A stretch of 64,000 nt of DNA, taken from the NCBI GenBank assembly GCA_016806645.1, contig JACSYO010002159.1, forward strand, positions 11,239,827 through 11,303,826. The letters run 5' to 3'. The DNA comes from Ophiodon elongatus. Its lineage: Eukaryota > Chordata > Actinopteri > Perciformes > Hexagrammidae. The position numbers were made by a program, and so were the translations under genes. Positions 1 to 14,500 of this stretch are shown here, piece after piece. The notes beneath the pieces were generated by a model, which was not told where the DNA came from, ran no database searches, and was given only the letters and a program-made list of their open reading frames with translations. How positions within the stretch are numbered: position 1 is the first letter of the stretch; every line of letters begins with the position of its first letter.

Positions 1-758
1 TGGGTGCCCTTTTTGCCATCCCATTTCCTATGCATCTGGTCTGTGTTTGTGCGAAGAGGGAAAGGGGGAGCAAAAGGGGGACGGCCGTCTGGGGCCGATT
101 AATAACCAGTGATTTATAGGAACTTTTATAGAATAATACAATAAAAATGTGTGCGTACGTGTGTGCTAGCGCATGTGTGTGTGCATGCGTTTGTATGTGT
201 GCTCGCCTTAGTGAGAGTGCACACAATGCTTTTCTAATTCTGAGGAATCAAAAACAAATTATCGGGAAAAAACACAGGCCGTGCTCAGGATAAATTGGGC
301 ACAGATGGAGGCAGGAAATAAAAACGAGTAACGCAGAGAAGACACTAGGAGAAAAGAATGCAAAAGGAGTATCACGAGGGAAAAATGGGGGTACCAGAGA
401 GAGCGAGAGAGAGGGCAGGACAAGGTGAGGGTGTGATGGAGAGAGGTAAAGACAAAAATATAAGAGAGAGGGACGGAGAGAGGACAAGAGGAGAGAGGGT
501 GAGCAAGAGGACAGGGATGATGTGGAGGAAAGGAGGAGAGTGGGAGGAGAGAGATCAGGGGAGTTCCCATGCCCCGTGCAAAGGAAATGGGCTTAAGAGA
601 GGGGGTTAGCATGTGTATGTACTGCATGTGTGTGCGTGTGCAAGCGGGCAATGAGATGAGCAGACCCCTCTCTGGCACAGACCACAACTTCCTTGCCAAA
701 GAGCAATCTGTCCCCCCAAAATCCTTGTTCATACCCATCCATTTTCATCACCCTGTGA

Positions 759-760
<2 letters not shown>

Positions 761-797
<37 letters not shown>
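761..797. repeat. (CA)n microsatellite
   Basis: Uninterrupted CA dinucleotides, about 18 units. Confidence 0.98.
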
Positions 798-799
<2 letters not shown>

Positions 800-961
800 A
801 TGGGTCCTCTTTTCACACCCACATGGCTTTTACATTTAGCTCATTAAGCTTGATGTGCACCGCTAACAGCAACAACATCTCTCTCATCCCGTCTAAATCG
901 AGCAATCTAACTAAGGAATGTTGTGAAAAGATTACCAAAGTGGAGTGCGATTAATGCATTG

Positions 962-996
962 GCTAGAATTGGCCAATAAAATTGGCCAATTCTAGC
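962..996. repeat. Perfect 16-bp inverted repeat with 3-nt loop
   Basis: Arm 962-977 (GCTAGAATTGGCCAAT) and arm 981-996 are exact reverse complements around AAA. Each arm contains a CCAAT/ATTGG box. Confidence 0.95.
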
Positions 997-3900
997 GTAG
1001 GAGAGATACAGTCAACACGTTGCTGATAGATTATGATACAATTGCACGACAGCAATGACAAAAATACAATATGTTGGAAGTTATTTAGAAACAGCAGTGA
1101 ATTGTAATATAAATGTAATGTTTAATTGAAAAATCCATATCGCCTGATCATCATTATAACATCATTATCTAATCTTGTAAACTTTAAAATATTGATATTG
1201 GTATTCGCATCAAAATAAAGTTCTGGTGGAGCGTTACCCAAAACCCATTGCACAGACTGTAGAATGAGAATTGTGGAGAAGCACTGAAGCCTGCGATTCT
1301 AATCACGAACTGAAAAGAAATTACAGAATGACTTTATTAGAAATGTGATGAGTATATTGATGTATGTCATATTCCGGTGTCAATGACTGCTGTGATGCAT
1401 TGAGTGGGAGCTGTTTAGTCACAGAATCATCTAAAGTTGCGTAACTGTGCACTCTGACTTTGCTCTGGAGTGGACAGTGGGAGCCAGAAACAAGTACTTC
1501 CCAATATGAATGACTTCCTGTGCTGTGGGCCTGGACTGTGGCATCTGTCAGCCCTTCACCCCTCCCTGCTCCGTCACTCCCTCCAACTCACGCTTTGCCA
1601 CTCCTCCTCCCTTCCCCTCCCTCCCCCTCTCCATCCCTTTGCCCTCTTACCCACTTCCACTGAGGTCTGAATCACACAATGTTTCACTCGAGTTGCTGGT
1701 AAATACTCCCCCTCACCAAGTCTCTGGAGTACCCTCCTTATTTTCTCTTCTTCCTCTCCTTCCCTTCGACCATCCCTTGGCACTGCCACCCACACTCCGG
1801 TTCCCGTTGATCCCTCTGACCCACTTGTAGCCCCCCCCCACCCCCCCCTGAGCCCCCCTGAGCCCAACTCTGGTTGCCCCCGGGTAGGGGCTGAAGCCAG
1901 GAAAGAGAGAGGGGTTGGTGGTTGTTGGCAGGGCAGCAGAAAACTGAGAGGACCATCACTGGAAACTCCATCAGTGGCTGAATCACTCTCAGCTGCGCTT
2001 TACTGAGAAGTAAAAAGCTGGCCATGCACTTCTAGCCCTCGAGTATTTGTCTTTCTGTCCAATTTTGATATCTTCATATCTTTATTCCAGTGACCAAATA
2101 TGGCACAATGGGAAATTAACTCCACTGAGAAGAGTTATGCTGCTTTGGATTGTATTGTTGATCCACTTAAAAACATTCGAGATGCTCTCACATTGGTTAT
2201 TATAACTATTATGTGTAATGCATTTTATTAATTTCTCTAGAGAGTGCATATAATAATGAATGAATCATAATGAATTGCCAACCCCCGAAAAGTGACATAA
2301 AACTAGCTGTTTTTAGTTTTTTCAAAGATCCCAAAGGCAGGTACCGAGAGTATCATGTGACGTTATTGCTTTATATACTCTGAAGTCTAATGAGTAAAGT
2401 TAAGTAAGTAAGTTAAGGCTTAAAATGTAAGTAGGTGTGAGGTTTTGGTTTCCTTTTATACACTTCTTACACTTCAATTTTTTGATTCATAAAAGTATTG
2501 GAAGTTACAGTTTGCCTATTCTAATCAATCAACACAAGACAATAAATAAATATCCATAAAAAAACAAATCAGCATGAATTGTTTTTCAACAAATAAAGAA
2601 AGGATAAACAAGCATTTTAATCTCTACACTTATGTTGGAAATATTTTTTTTATTTCATATAATCTACATTTGACCAATTAACTGCAAAAAGAGAAAAAAT
2701 AATGAAGTTTAAAAAAGACCTATAAATGCAGTTTGTTCTTTTGTAAGGTGAGTGTATCCTTTTAGTAAATGTGTCTGCTCAGGTTGCCCAACAGCATGTG
2801 TACATGTAATTAGATCATGTCAAATTTGGTTGACACGACAAATTATTATCAAAACACCTCGCTTTTCAACTGGTTTCCAAGAAATACTGACAACAAACAT
2901 TCATACAAAGGTTTTCAATCAACTGTCACGTTGTACTGAAGGTTACCATAGTTTCGTAATGAAAATATGTTATATTTTGATCTCCATGACGTGTGAAAAA
3001 AACCGGCAGAAACAGAGGCATTCAACATTCTCTGTTTCTTTGCTCTCACACTGATAGAGGCCAATGGACATCTCATATTTCTCCATGCAAACCACAACAA
3101 CATGTGACAACTGCTATCTTTCTGTGGACATAAAAGACAAATCATGCTGCATATTAGGCCTGGAGTTGAACTTGCTTTCATAATCACTGTACTCACAGTA
3201 AATGAGTATGTGAAAGTGTACACATGTGCCTCCCCATGCAACGGTGGCTGCTGCGACTCAAAAGGGGCAAAGGACAGTACGTGAGCAAATCAAGTTGTGT
3301 ACGTGCCGACCTGCCACTGTGTGTATGCAAAAGTGTGTGCATGAGACTTTCAGCCCCAGTAAGACCACAAAAGTGTACGTATTTGTGACCACACTGAAGT
3401 GAACATGCCCGCCACAAAGAGAGAAAATGAGAGAGAATTGGAGAACAAAAAAAGAGGCTCGGCGTCAGAGGTGCAGCAGAGTGCCGTCAGTACAAATGTG
3501 GGTATGAAAAGACACAGACGTATAGGCACATGTTTAGAAATACACACACAGCAGGCTGACACAAAGCCTCACACCCACAGGTTTCACTTCTGCCTGGTGT
3601 GGCAGCACTCTTGAAACACCAGTGCACCGAGGTTAAGGTTCATATACAGTTCAGGGCACACACATAAAAAAAACACACACTTAGAATAACTATTTATGAT
3701 TTTTAATCCATGTAACGCAATTATAGAGTAAGAGGTTATACAAGGTAGCAAAAATAGCATCACAGTAAAAGTGTACCTGCTTGTATCATTACAAGTATGA
3801 ATTTGAAGTGTCTGTTAAGTACCATTGTGAATACAGTTAGTGTCAATAGAAGATGGTGAGAGGGCCGGCAGGACACCAAGGGAGGAACACACACAAACAC

Positions 3901-4320
3901 ACGCACACAAAAAGACCAACAGAAGAGTGTGTCGATCACTTCGCCAGTGTGTGCATGTCGCTCATTATTCAGCAGGAGAGTCCAAATTTACCAGAATCAG
4001 TTTGAGAAGCAAACCCGATGAAAGTGCTAAGGCTTGCCCACATTGCTACAGGAGGAAACAAGCGCATGAGAAAATGTGTTTGTGGTGACGTTTCAGAGTT
4101 AAACTGAGATGGGGAACTTGACCCTGGGAAATGAGCAGAAGCATTGTTGTGCCTCATTTGCATGGTTGTTATGTCAGAGTATTTCTCAATAAACCCATGG
4201 TGCTTATCTGTAACCCCGTGACCTCCAGTTATCGAAATTACTTCACTCAAAAAAGTAGTAGAGTATGGGACTTCTGCTGCAGATTAGATCCTTTTTCTAA
4301 CAGTTTGATTCATGTAAGCG

Positions 4321-4352
4321 TGCGTGTGCGTGTGTGTATGCGTGTGTGTGTG

Positions 4353-4404
<52 letters not shown>
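4321..4404. repeat. (TG)n microsatellite, interrupted
   Basis: TG dinucleotides with TGCG and TTTG interruptions. Confidence 0.98.
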
Positions 4405-4406
<2 letters not shown>

Positions 4407-4690
4407 TCTGTTTGTGTTCAGCGCATGTGACAGGCTAAGTGTGTGTGTGTCGTAGTGTCGGTAGGGGTGAGGAGGGAGAGGTTGCGGGCGTCGGAGGGGT
4501 AGGCGAGTCTTTCTCATGGCCTCCGAGCCCTCTTTGGACCAAGTTCTCGTCTCGTGATTGGTTAAATCCCAGACACTGTCACCGAGACCAGACACAGCAT
4601 ACACACACACACACGTACCACAGAGAGCGAGAGAGAGGAAGAGAGACAAGGAGACAGTTAGGCAGTCAGACAGGCTAACACAAAGAAAAG

Positions 4691-4695
4691 AGGAC

Positions 4696-4734
<39 letters not shown>

Positions 4735-4735
4735 A
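4691..4735. repeat. (GA)n microsatellite
   Basis: GA-rich run with AC interruptions; the longest pure part is at 4710-4734. Confidence 0.95.
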
Positions 4736-6277
4736 ACGTAAAGACAGAGCGGGTGTAAATGAATGTGACTGAATGTCAAAGAGTCAATGTGTCAATCAGT
4801 GTCACAGTCAATGCAGCGAGGCAGCCAGTGGTGCAAACACGACCAGAGTCTTTCTCTCTGTCAAAGGAGGAGTCTGCCCTCTGCTGACCGCATTCTTTAA
4901 CTACATTTGTAACACTTCAACTCGAGTGTGCAGCTTGACGTTGAATGTGAGACGAGAGGGCCTGTTCTCATGAGTGAAGTTGCTGGAAGCAGAAGTAGCA
5001 AACACAGGAAGGACTCTTTATCTCTGATATCTAACTCTCGCAGAGAACAGCTCGCTTGACAAGACAGCTGGCCCACACTATTTTTACAACCTTTTAATGC
5101 CACAGGAACAAAAAGAGACAAACATTAAGTTGAAAGCCCCAATTAGGTAAGACAACAGCCTGAGAATGACGCATGGGAATATTTTTCGTGTTGCTGATTT
5201 AATGCTGTTTGCCGTGTGTGCTGTTTGCCGTGTCCACGGGTAATCCTGGTGAAAGTTAGGCTGGAACTGTATATTACCAGTAGTCACTCATACACAAAAC
5301 CTAATTTGTAGGGATGGAAAGAATACCACAGATGCAACTCAAGTAGCAGCACTGATACTTGTCAAATAAAGGTTTGAGAAATACTATAAAAAATACTCTG
5401 GTAAAAGCACAAAATTGAGCTTTACGCTGACAAACATTTCTTAGGAAATGCATATTTAATCACCAAATTGAAATACTTCTGACTGAATATTCTTGTTTTT
5501 GTGCAACAGGAGAAGGTTAACCTGTAGTTCCTCTCTTTCCTGAAGTAGGTAAGCACAGTACTTAATACAATGTAATGTGTCAAAGTATCCTCCTGTTAAC
5601 ATGACAATCTATCAGTAGACTGAACTACAAGCAGGGCAGCCATCAGCGGTAACACTGCACCTTCATGTGTCACACACTGCTGAGCCAAAGCTGCTTCAGG
5701 AGACAGGAGTCTGTTTAAACGTAGCCTCGGGCACCGAGGACCGGCCATTAGTCAAAAGCTAATGGCTGTCTTTAATATGCAGAGTCATATAGACAGACAT
5801 TAACAAGGCAGTGACCCTTAGCAGGCCGGATTAAAACAATAGTTTATGCAGTAGTCTCTGTTGAGCCGGCTATATATCACCTTCAGTATCAACACACCAT
5901 AAGAGTGTTTCCATAGATTATACACACTCTCTTGTGGGTGTGTATACAAACGCCCTCAAGCAGGTCTGGCACTTTAGTGTTAGCACAAATGGCAAGGTTG
6001 TTTATGCCACAGTCAGCTGGTGATCCCTCTGTAAGGCTAAGCGCTGCCCTCAGAAGTATGAGATGCACACGCGCCACACGTGGGCACACACACACAAAAT
6101 CATGTGTTTAAAATACAGTCAGTGGATGCGTTATCTACTTCAAAAGGTAATTATGATGAACACGAGTTAAAGGATAGGCTGGAGTTATTCTACATTTATC
6201 TTATTGTCCATGAAAAGATCAAAACCATCAATGCATTACTTTAACTCTGGAAGGCTTAACTCTTACACAGTAACTCA

Positions 6278-6400
6278 TTACATTACATTTTATTTAGCTG
6301 ACGCTTTTATCCAAAGCGACTTAAGTAGACTTCATTCATCATACACTGATGACAGGGGCTACCATGCAAGGTGCCACCTGCCCATCAGGATTCCAACTAG
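6278..6400 (+). mobile_element. Teleost SINE-like fragment
   Basis: The stretch begins CATTACATTTTATTTAGCTG and continues with CGCTTTTATCCAAAGCGACTT, a tract I recognise from many teleost loci. It then runs into ACACTGATGACAGGGGCTAC and GCAAGGTGCCACCTGCCCATC. The family name is not certain. The 5' tRNA-like part is absent, so this is a 3' fragment. Confidence 0.75.
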
Positions 6401-7184
6401 CATAAACCCCAGCCTTATGTTATGTAATTGTAAATCTCGTGTTTCAAAAATGCCCCCATTACAAAAGTGTAAACCTCAAGCAAGGTTTCACAAATGATAA
6501 AGACAGACAAACACATAAAATGTAGATACATTAACCCCGCAAACATGAACAATACAGACTCTGATGCAGCACGACAAAAACATGACATCAACAATGTTTC
6601 AATCTTAAGAAGCATGCTGGCCTTGTCTTTGTAAGAGCAACTCTCTTGTATGTGTTTGTCAGTGCTGACGAGTGGTGGTAACCCTGGCAACAGCTGCCGA
6701 GGTGCTGCTATCTCTTCTCCCTGCTCCCTGCCCACTGATACCCATCGCGCGCTCTACCTCTCTCTGCCTCACTCTACCTCTCTCTCCCATGTAGTGAGTC
6801 ATGATGGTGCTCGTCAACTTCCTGCGCAACAACTCACTCTGATCCCCCATAGTTCAAGGATATGTTTTGTGTTGCACACTGCTGTCAACATGTTGCGCTA
6901 CATATCAAATAATTGCAACTTTTGCTATTTTTATGGGTTTATCTGGTTCATCACAAATTTGTCTCTTTTTTCCTCACTAAAAGTGTGTAAGTTCCAAATA
7001 AAATATGGCACATTTTTTTCACCATTTCATAATTTAGTTCAGTGGCACAAAATGTTTTTTATAACCACCCCTACTCCACTTAAAAAAAAACAATTATTTT
7101 ACAAGAGTCAACCTCAGACGTCTCAAACAATACATCGCTTCTTCTAATGTGGTTTTCTACTTTCTCTGATGTTTCCCACCAGGT

Positions 7185-7201
7185 GACACGTGGTACGTGT
7201 C
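7185..7201. repeat. 7-bp inverted repeat containing a CACGTG E-box
   Basis: GACACGT and ACGTGTC flank GGT; the left arm runs into CACGTG. Two more ACGTGT motifs follow within 30 bp. Confidence 0.6.
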
Positions 7202-9067
7202 AAGACGTGTTGATCTGTGTTGATACGTGTGTTTCCGCTCCCAAGCAGGCCAATTTCTGGCCATCACTGTGATGAAAATAGACCACTCGTCGAAGATTGA
7301 TTTTTTTTTTTTACTGCTGAAGATGTTGAAACCAATGGAAACAGTTATTGGTTTAAGCATCACAGCTAAACTGGACCCTTACACGTACAATAAATTCCTA
7401 TGTGTGAGCTTTAACACAAATAACTTAATATATTAATAAATAACTAATAATGATATACAAACGTGTGTGAACACATATTCTCACACTCTGAAGAATACCT
7501 GCACAATTTCCCCCTTCTTACCCTTCCAGGGCTTTTCCTCTCGAGACCAGCTGTCCATGCGTCTGTGTGATACATGTGTACAGGTGGAAGATTGCTATAT
7601 TGTTTCGAGCCAGCGCTGTGAGCCAGGGACTTCCAGCATCCGATATGCAGAGAAGATAAGGTCTGTTTGAAAGACTAGCCACTCTGGTTAGCCAAGACCC
7701 ATTCATGGCCAATAACAGCTGGCTTGGCATACACACACCTTCTCATCCGTCTGATCTGGCCCCAGACTCTGACAGCAGATCATAATCACATCCATTCAAG
7801 ATTCAATCACTGTTTCTGGAACAGCGAGACGGGTGAATGAGAATTATGCATTTTAGCTGAAGCACAGTGCTTTTTCCTTGATGTTGAATGACTTCTTAGA
7901 GCATAGTACTTTTTGTTGGTGGGTTACACAGATACAAATGCAATGAAAGTGTAGATCAAGGGTATAAGTCTGTGTCAGTGTGCACGTGTGTGTGACCTGC
8001 TACCACGAATGTGAGCACAGTTCTGAATAAAAGAAAAACTCCAGAAACAAGTCACCAAATGCTACCAAAGATAAGTGAACACAGAACCAAATAGAGATGT
8101 CAAAAAGCAGCACTGCTTCCGTTTGCTCAGAGACACCCAGAGATAACAGAGCACTTTTGCTCGCTTTATGATGCAAAAAAAAGTGCCAGACTTGAGGGCG
8201 TCTGTATTTACTATAAACAGTAATATCTATTTATGCAATTACAACATTTTTGTGCACAAATTTGCAAATTTGCTTTGAAATTCTTTGAAATTCACTTAGT
8301 CTTATTCATGACAATGAGGGATGCATGTATTTCATGAGCTGCATTAGCTTGCTCGAACAGTTTTTGTCTTGTTTAGTCTTACACTCAATAGTTATGTAAG
8401 CTTAGATATATTTTTCAGAACTTTTGACAAATGTTGATAACAACTGACATATGTCTATTTCTATATCTTTTCTCAGTAAAGGAAAGCAACTGAGTAATGC
8501 ACGTACTGTACTTATAAGTACAGTTTTGACAGTTTTAGTTGCCAGTTAATTTGCCAGTTTAGATTTTACATACAAAGCATCTAATCAACAAATAGAATAT
8601 GATGCATTTCTATAGCTGTGACCAACCATGAGCATAAAGTAGTTCAAATCAGCCACACCTAGATGTTTATCCATCAATAATAATAATCCATTGATTTATA
8701 ATAGCATAAAATGTGGAGCCATTTAGTAAAATGATAACCTTTGCGAAACGTAAAGTATTTTTACATATTTCTAACTTTTATTTTATTACAATTTTGAATG
8801 TATGCATTTTACTTGTATTTCTACATTGTTGTAATTTAAGTTTGTACTTTAAGTTTCTTCAGATCATCAAGCTCCATGAGCATTATGCAATTCTTATTTC
8901 AATGATTTGGCCTCTGATCTTGTACTCTGCTTTTGCTGGCCTTCCTGTCGTTATTGCAGTGGAACTGTCTATTTACCTTCAAAGACCCTACCTGGTGTTA
9001 TCTGTTAGATGACGTGTTATGTATATTGTGTCTATGTCTTGATGATGTGTTGTGTATGTCCTTGGTT

Positions 9068-9124
9068 TTGGTGACAAACCAGTTTCCCCTTTGGAGATGA
9101 CTAAAGTTCATCCTATCCTATCCT
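9068..9124 (+). mobile_element. 3' end of a non-LTR retrotransposon
   Basis: The tract GTGACAAACCAGTTTCCCCT TTGGAGATGACTAAAGTTCA, followed by a TCCTATCC tandem tail, is the kind of end seen on truncated fish LINE copies. No reverse transcriptase can be read upstream. Confidence 0.55.
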
Positions 9125-9959
9125 GAACTAACAGGTTTTAGTGGAGAAAAATAGATATCCATGCAACACCTGAGTTGGGATTATATAAAACAAATATACT
9201 TACTTTCATACGTGAGTGTTTTGTACTTGGAGTAGGAGAAAAGAGGAGGCCTAACTGTAGGCGTAGTGTCTTTTATATTTTGGTCCATGGATGATGTGTT
9301 AAACAGCTACCTAATACCAATATTATAATACCCTGTGCAATTTAACTAATCACCCTACCGCAGTGAAGGGAATGTAATTGCATATCAGGAATTTCAGCTG
9401 TATACAAACTTTATCTTTTTGCCGAGAGATAGTAGAACCGAGAATATGTGCATGATAAACTTGTGCCAAACAATACTTGTAAACATTGAGTGCAATCTTT
9501 GCCACATGACCTGTAACAGAAATTTAAGAAATATAAGTTTGCTCCAAGCAATGCAAATAATCATTCCTTACACAACAAAGCTCTCTTAAGATCCTCATTT
9601 ACAAAACGCATATGCAAACACAAAGAGAGAGGCAAGTTTACACAGATTGAAAAGTCCAAACTACATCCTGTGAAGAAAAAAAAGAACACATCACAGAGAG
9701 ATAGAAAGTACGAGAAGATGCTACTGCTGACTTTAGATTATATCAATTGGCACATGACTGGAAGTTAATTTATCTTGTGAGAGAGGATTGTGACATTTAT
9801 GGCAGGAAGAAGGCCTTCCAAGGGTTTGAGGGCATGGCAGAAGCACAGAGATGGAGACTGTAACTGAGGCCAGGACAACGCTGGAGCTGACTGGTTTTGG
9901 GACCTCTGGGAATTGGTGAAGCCCTGTGGAGCCAGTGGTGGCTTAGGTTTCTGCCCTGA

Positions 9960-10025
9960 CACACACACACACACACACACATGCACACACGCACACGCAC
10001 ACGCACGCACACGCACGCACGCAAG

Positions 10026-10052
<27 letters not shown>
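9960..10052. repeat. Compound (CA)n with GCAC interruptions
   Basis: Two pure CA blocks flank a CACG-type alternating purine-pyrimidine core. Confidence 0.97.
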
Positions 10053-10059
<7 letters not shown>

Positions 10060-10360
10060 CAACCTTAGCATGTGGCGTCATTGTTGCATTCGCACACAAG
10101 CAAACAACATACAGATAGAAACAAACAAATTCATTTTATATGCATTGCATGCATGCACACACATATACACACACACTGACACACACTGTTGTATATGGGT
10201 ACAGTGAAGTCTCGATTTAGCTTCTACACTTCATAGAAAATGAGAGCTGTCAGTAATGAGTTACGCTTGTGGTGCAGAGTTCCATGGACTGTAATGATGC
10301 ATAAAACATCCAACAACCACTGATTTACTTTTGCTTTTAATTATTGCTTGGCCCATACAG

Positions 10361-10480
<120 letters not shown>

Positions 10481-11479
10481 TGTGGGAGCAGGACCCACAG
10501 AGTGCACTGACAGGGCAGAGATACTTCCACCCTCACTTGTGCGTCGCAACACAACAGCAAACCACAAAGTCACTTCTGCTACCTCTGCTGGAACAAAAGG
10601 TCAAATAAGATCCTGAACTCAGTCAAGTCCAGTTCCCTTTGACAACAGATCGTGTCTGTAATATGTTTAATTTCTATTTTTTGATTTGATGTGCAGATTC
10701 TTGGCAATGCTTTATAAAGACTGTAGCATGAGCATTAACAAAAAAGGCAACTTCAGCAAAAAAACACGACTTCTTAAACTAGAATAATGCACCTTTTGAC
10801 TCTGGATAAATTATCGTCTTTAGTATATTTGTTTTTAGGTTTTGGATCTATATTTTTTATCTCAACTGGTCATCTTGTATTTGTGTTCTGTGCTTTCATA
10901 TCTTTTCCACTCATTCAGAAGCTGCTGTAGGACACTGATCGCGACCATCATATTGTACTAATATATCACGTTGCAACATGCAGACATTTCAGTATTCCTT
11001 TAAACCAACACAAAATTACACTTTATTGTTGCAACAAGTGCATTACAAAATCTGACCACACAAGCAAAACAAATAAAAATATCTAGAATGATTTGATCAA
11101 GTGAAGTGAGCAAAAGCATCTTTCATAAGAACTTCATTCTTCTCTATCGAGGTGAAGTGAAACTGGTCACAGAGACAACCGCAGCAGCCAAACGCTAAAG
11201 GTCCTGACCCCCGGGTCAGCTGAGCTGCAGCATGTGTGGGACTCAAAAATGCAGCAGTAGAGAGAAGCTCCTGAGGCTTGCCGCTTGTGTGGCTTCCCCA
11301 TCGGTTGCTGCTTCCCTGTCTGCAGGGGAAGCAGGACAGTGCCAGGGTGCGATGTTTTATGAGCTGGTCTCAACCAAACTCACCACATTCCCACAAGCGT
11401 TACACTGGAGTACGTGACTCTGGCCACGCGGCGGCTGCAGCCAGACCACGGGGAGCATGCGCCGTGTATCATAACACTT

Positions 11480-11504
11480 ACACACACACACACACATATA
11501 CTTA

Positions 11505-11546
<42 letters not shown>
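11480..11546. repeat. (CA)n then (TA)n compound repeat
   Basis: CA units at 11480-11496, a short spacer, then about 20 TA units to 11545. Confidence 0.97.
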
Positions 11547-11548
<2 letters not shown>

Positions 11549-14500
11549 TATGTGTGTGTGCACTTTTCAGACTGGAGCAGAAGGGTTGACTCACCATACT
11601 TTCCATAAAATCACAAGAAATTGCTTTTGTTTTGTTTAATTAATGAGGAATAATGAATCATCAGGCCCTTGAAGCACTGGATTAGGTCAATGTACGTGAT
11701 GAAGTGCTTTAAACGCAATATTCACTGACTGGCTTATTCTCGAGCTTTCAGTTGTATCTCTGATATTTTACAATTTTACATACATTTCCTATATGTTTTG
11801 CACCTGCTCATTTTTTTTATTTGGGGTATAACATATGAGTCAACCCCTGCATGTAACTTTGTTTACTTCCCAGACTGTGACGTTGGACTTGACTGACTCA
11901 CTATTGATTTTTTTATTTTTTGGTCACGATTTTGAACACATCAACCAAATCTTTATTTTAAAAAAGGGAATTATTCAATTTTCACAAGTACATTTTTGTA
12001 TTGGAAAGTGAAAAAGAAAATGGTCACTATAGATCATGTTATATATTTCAAAACTGCATTTGAAAGAAGCTCTCGAGAAATCCCCAAATAATTAATTGTT
12101 GAGTAGCTTCTATGTCTGTTTGCGTAAAAGGCAGATATTTCCATGAGGCTATGGAAATCAGTTGACACAAATCAGCTTACTAGACAGCAAGTTAAAGTTA
12201 TCCTTTGGAGTTTATAGTAATAGCACAAAGTGCATGATACACACAGAAATGTCCCCATACCATGCACGCTTACAAGGATGCCAAAGAAAGTATGATGCCT
12301 TGTTTTCTTGCTTCTTTGACCTTCTTTCGCAACCTAACCTTTGAGCTCCAGGACTCTACTCTGGCTGAGAAGAAGAGCTGGTATTGAGAAAATGTTGGCC
12401 CCCTCACCATGTGAGAATCCTGTGTACCTTAACTCTGGCCAAATATTGCTCCCTACTAGCATAAACTAGTCTATAAATCTATGAAGGGTGGACATGTAGA
12501 ATTCCTGGGGGCTTTTCCTGATGGTCACACAGTCAAGTGTCATCTACTTCAATAAAACAGAGATGTTCTGCTTTCGCTGCAACATACTCAAACAAAGCGA
12601 TAAATACTTGACAGTGTTGTGAAAATAATGAGCGCAAATCACCATAATCTATCACCCCCCCGCCCCTGACTCAGATTGCAAAGTATGAAGCAGATTTTGA
12701 AAAGGAAGGCATTCAGTGGGTTTTGAGTGTGTGCTGGCATATCCTGTGTGAGGTTGACCAGAGATAGATTACACACCCAGAGAGTGTGGTGACTTGTGCT
12801 GCAGCCAACCAGTGGTGGTTTAGATTGTAACTAAATCATTTCATATCACAGCCATATCTGCTCTTCCCATGGCCGTTAGGAGCCGCAACAACCGTCTCAA
12901 CCCACACAGTCACTGCAGGAATGTACAATTACACAAACTGGCTTTTCAACAACTTTAACAAGCAAATTCCAGCTATTCACACATATAAAGAATGAGTGTA
13001 TGATACTTCCAAATAGGACCTAGGCCAACAGCTGACACAATGACATGCTGTAGCAACATACACCTGCAGCGTGCATTCAATATACATCAACATGACAGTG
13101 ACATGCTTTCTACTGCAGGTGCTTAGAGCCCAGAGGTCTTGCTAAAGGCACCCAAACAACACGTTGCTGTTCTCAGTGGAACATACAGCCATTCCATCCA
13201 TTATCCACTTATTAAAGCTTTATCTCCAAGAAGACTGAAGCTTTCAAAGCCGTGGAGAAGAAGCAATGCTGGGTCTCCTGAGGAGAGGGAGGAGAAGCTG
13301 AATGACTATTTGAAAAAGGTCTGTGAGTTTCCGGTGTGCATATTTGTTTGACAGGTATGTATTAAAACATAATAATGTACTGGAGCTCTCAGTAAAAAAT
13401 CTTCAGACCAACACTGACATCTGTTGGTGGCTTATCTCTTAACATGTGGAAAGAAAGAGGTTCCATCAATGCCTCTCCATAAACATAATGACAAGAAAAT
13501 ACCTAATTTATTGAAATGTAGTATCCCATGAGTTTGAAAAACATCCCACAGTAAACTGGAGATACAAGTAGATCACTCAGTGTACTTGTTGTCTGGTTTA
13601 AAAATGTATTGATTCAGAAATGAACGAAATATGTGAACATGGCAATAACAAAAAAAAATAGGTAACATTCACCAAATTAGAAATATGTTTCAGTTCTTAA
13701 TACACGCAGTTCAAAAGTACCTGAACTCCAGATGCCCAAAGAAACACTTAATTCAACTCTGTTAGAATGATTGCTGGTTTAAACACTGCTCTTAATAATC
13801 ATAAATGTATCATCTTGGTCTGTGTTGCTGAAATCGTGGACAATTTGGCATTTGTCCCCTCCAATATTTATATTACAAAGTATATTTGACAACATAAGCT
13901 ATTTTTAAGAGGGTGATAAAAATGCTAATATTTTTGGGCCCGGTATATGGGGCACTTATGTAAAACACGGAGGTGGCATAAAGCAGCACATCTTCTCATC
14001 GTCTTACAATACCAGCGCCTTTCTGTGTTCCTCTGTCAAGGTTAGCTCTGGGAAATAATACAAAGATGTGTGTGCGTGTGAGGGAGGGGCGGGGGGTGTG
14101 GGGGGTGAGTCATCCGGATGAGTCATGTGCGGTGTGTGTGGACAGCTCTGGGAAGGATGGATAGGGAGACGCAGACTGGGGTGTGGAGGCCAGAGAGGAA
14201 TAGCTAAGGTGTCACGGTGCTCCATGTGACTTAATCGAACTATAGGTAAAGATAACAGACATGTTAAGTCAACATCGTTGGACAAATGAGCATTCTATAT
14301 TATGTATTGCAGCCTGGTAAATTGTTTTATGTATTCCTGCGAGACCGAATGACGAATACAGTTTAATATCATTCATACCAGCTCCGGCTTGCAGTGTGTG
14401 TTTATAACCAGCAGGGGGCACCTGAATATGCAGATTCAAGGCGACATCTCAAAGGGAGCCATGCAGAAGAGGAACAGAAAGAGTCTGGGGACTGTGAGAA

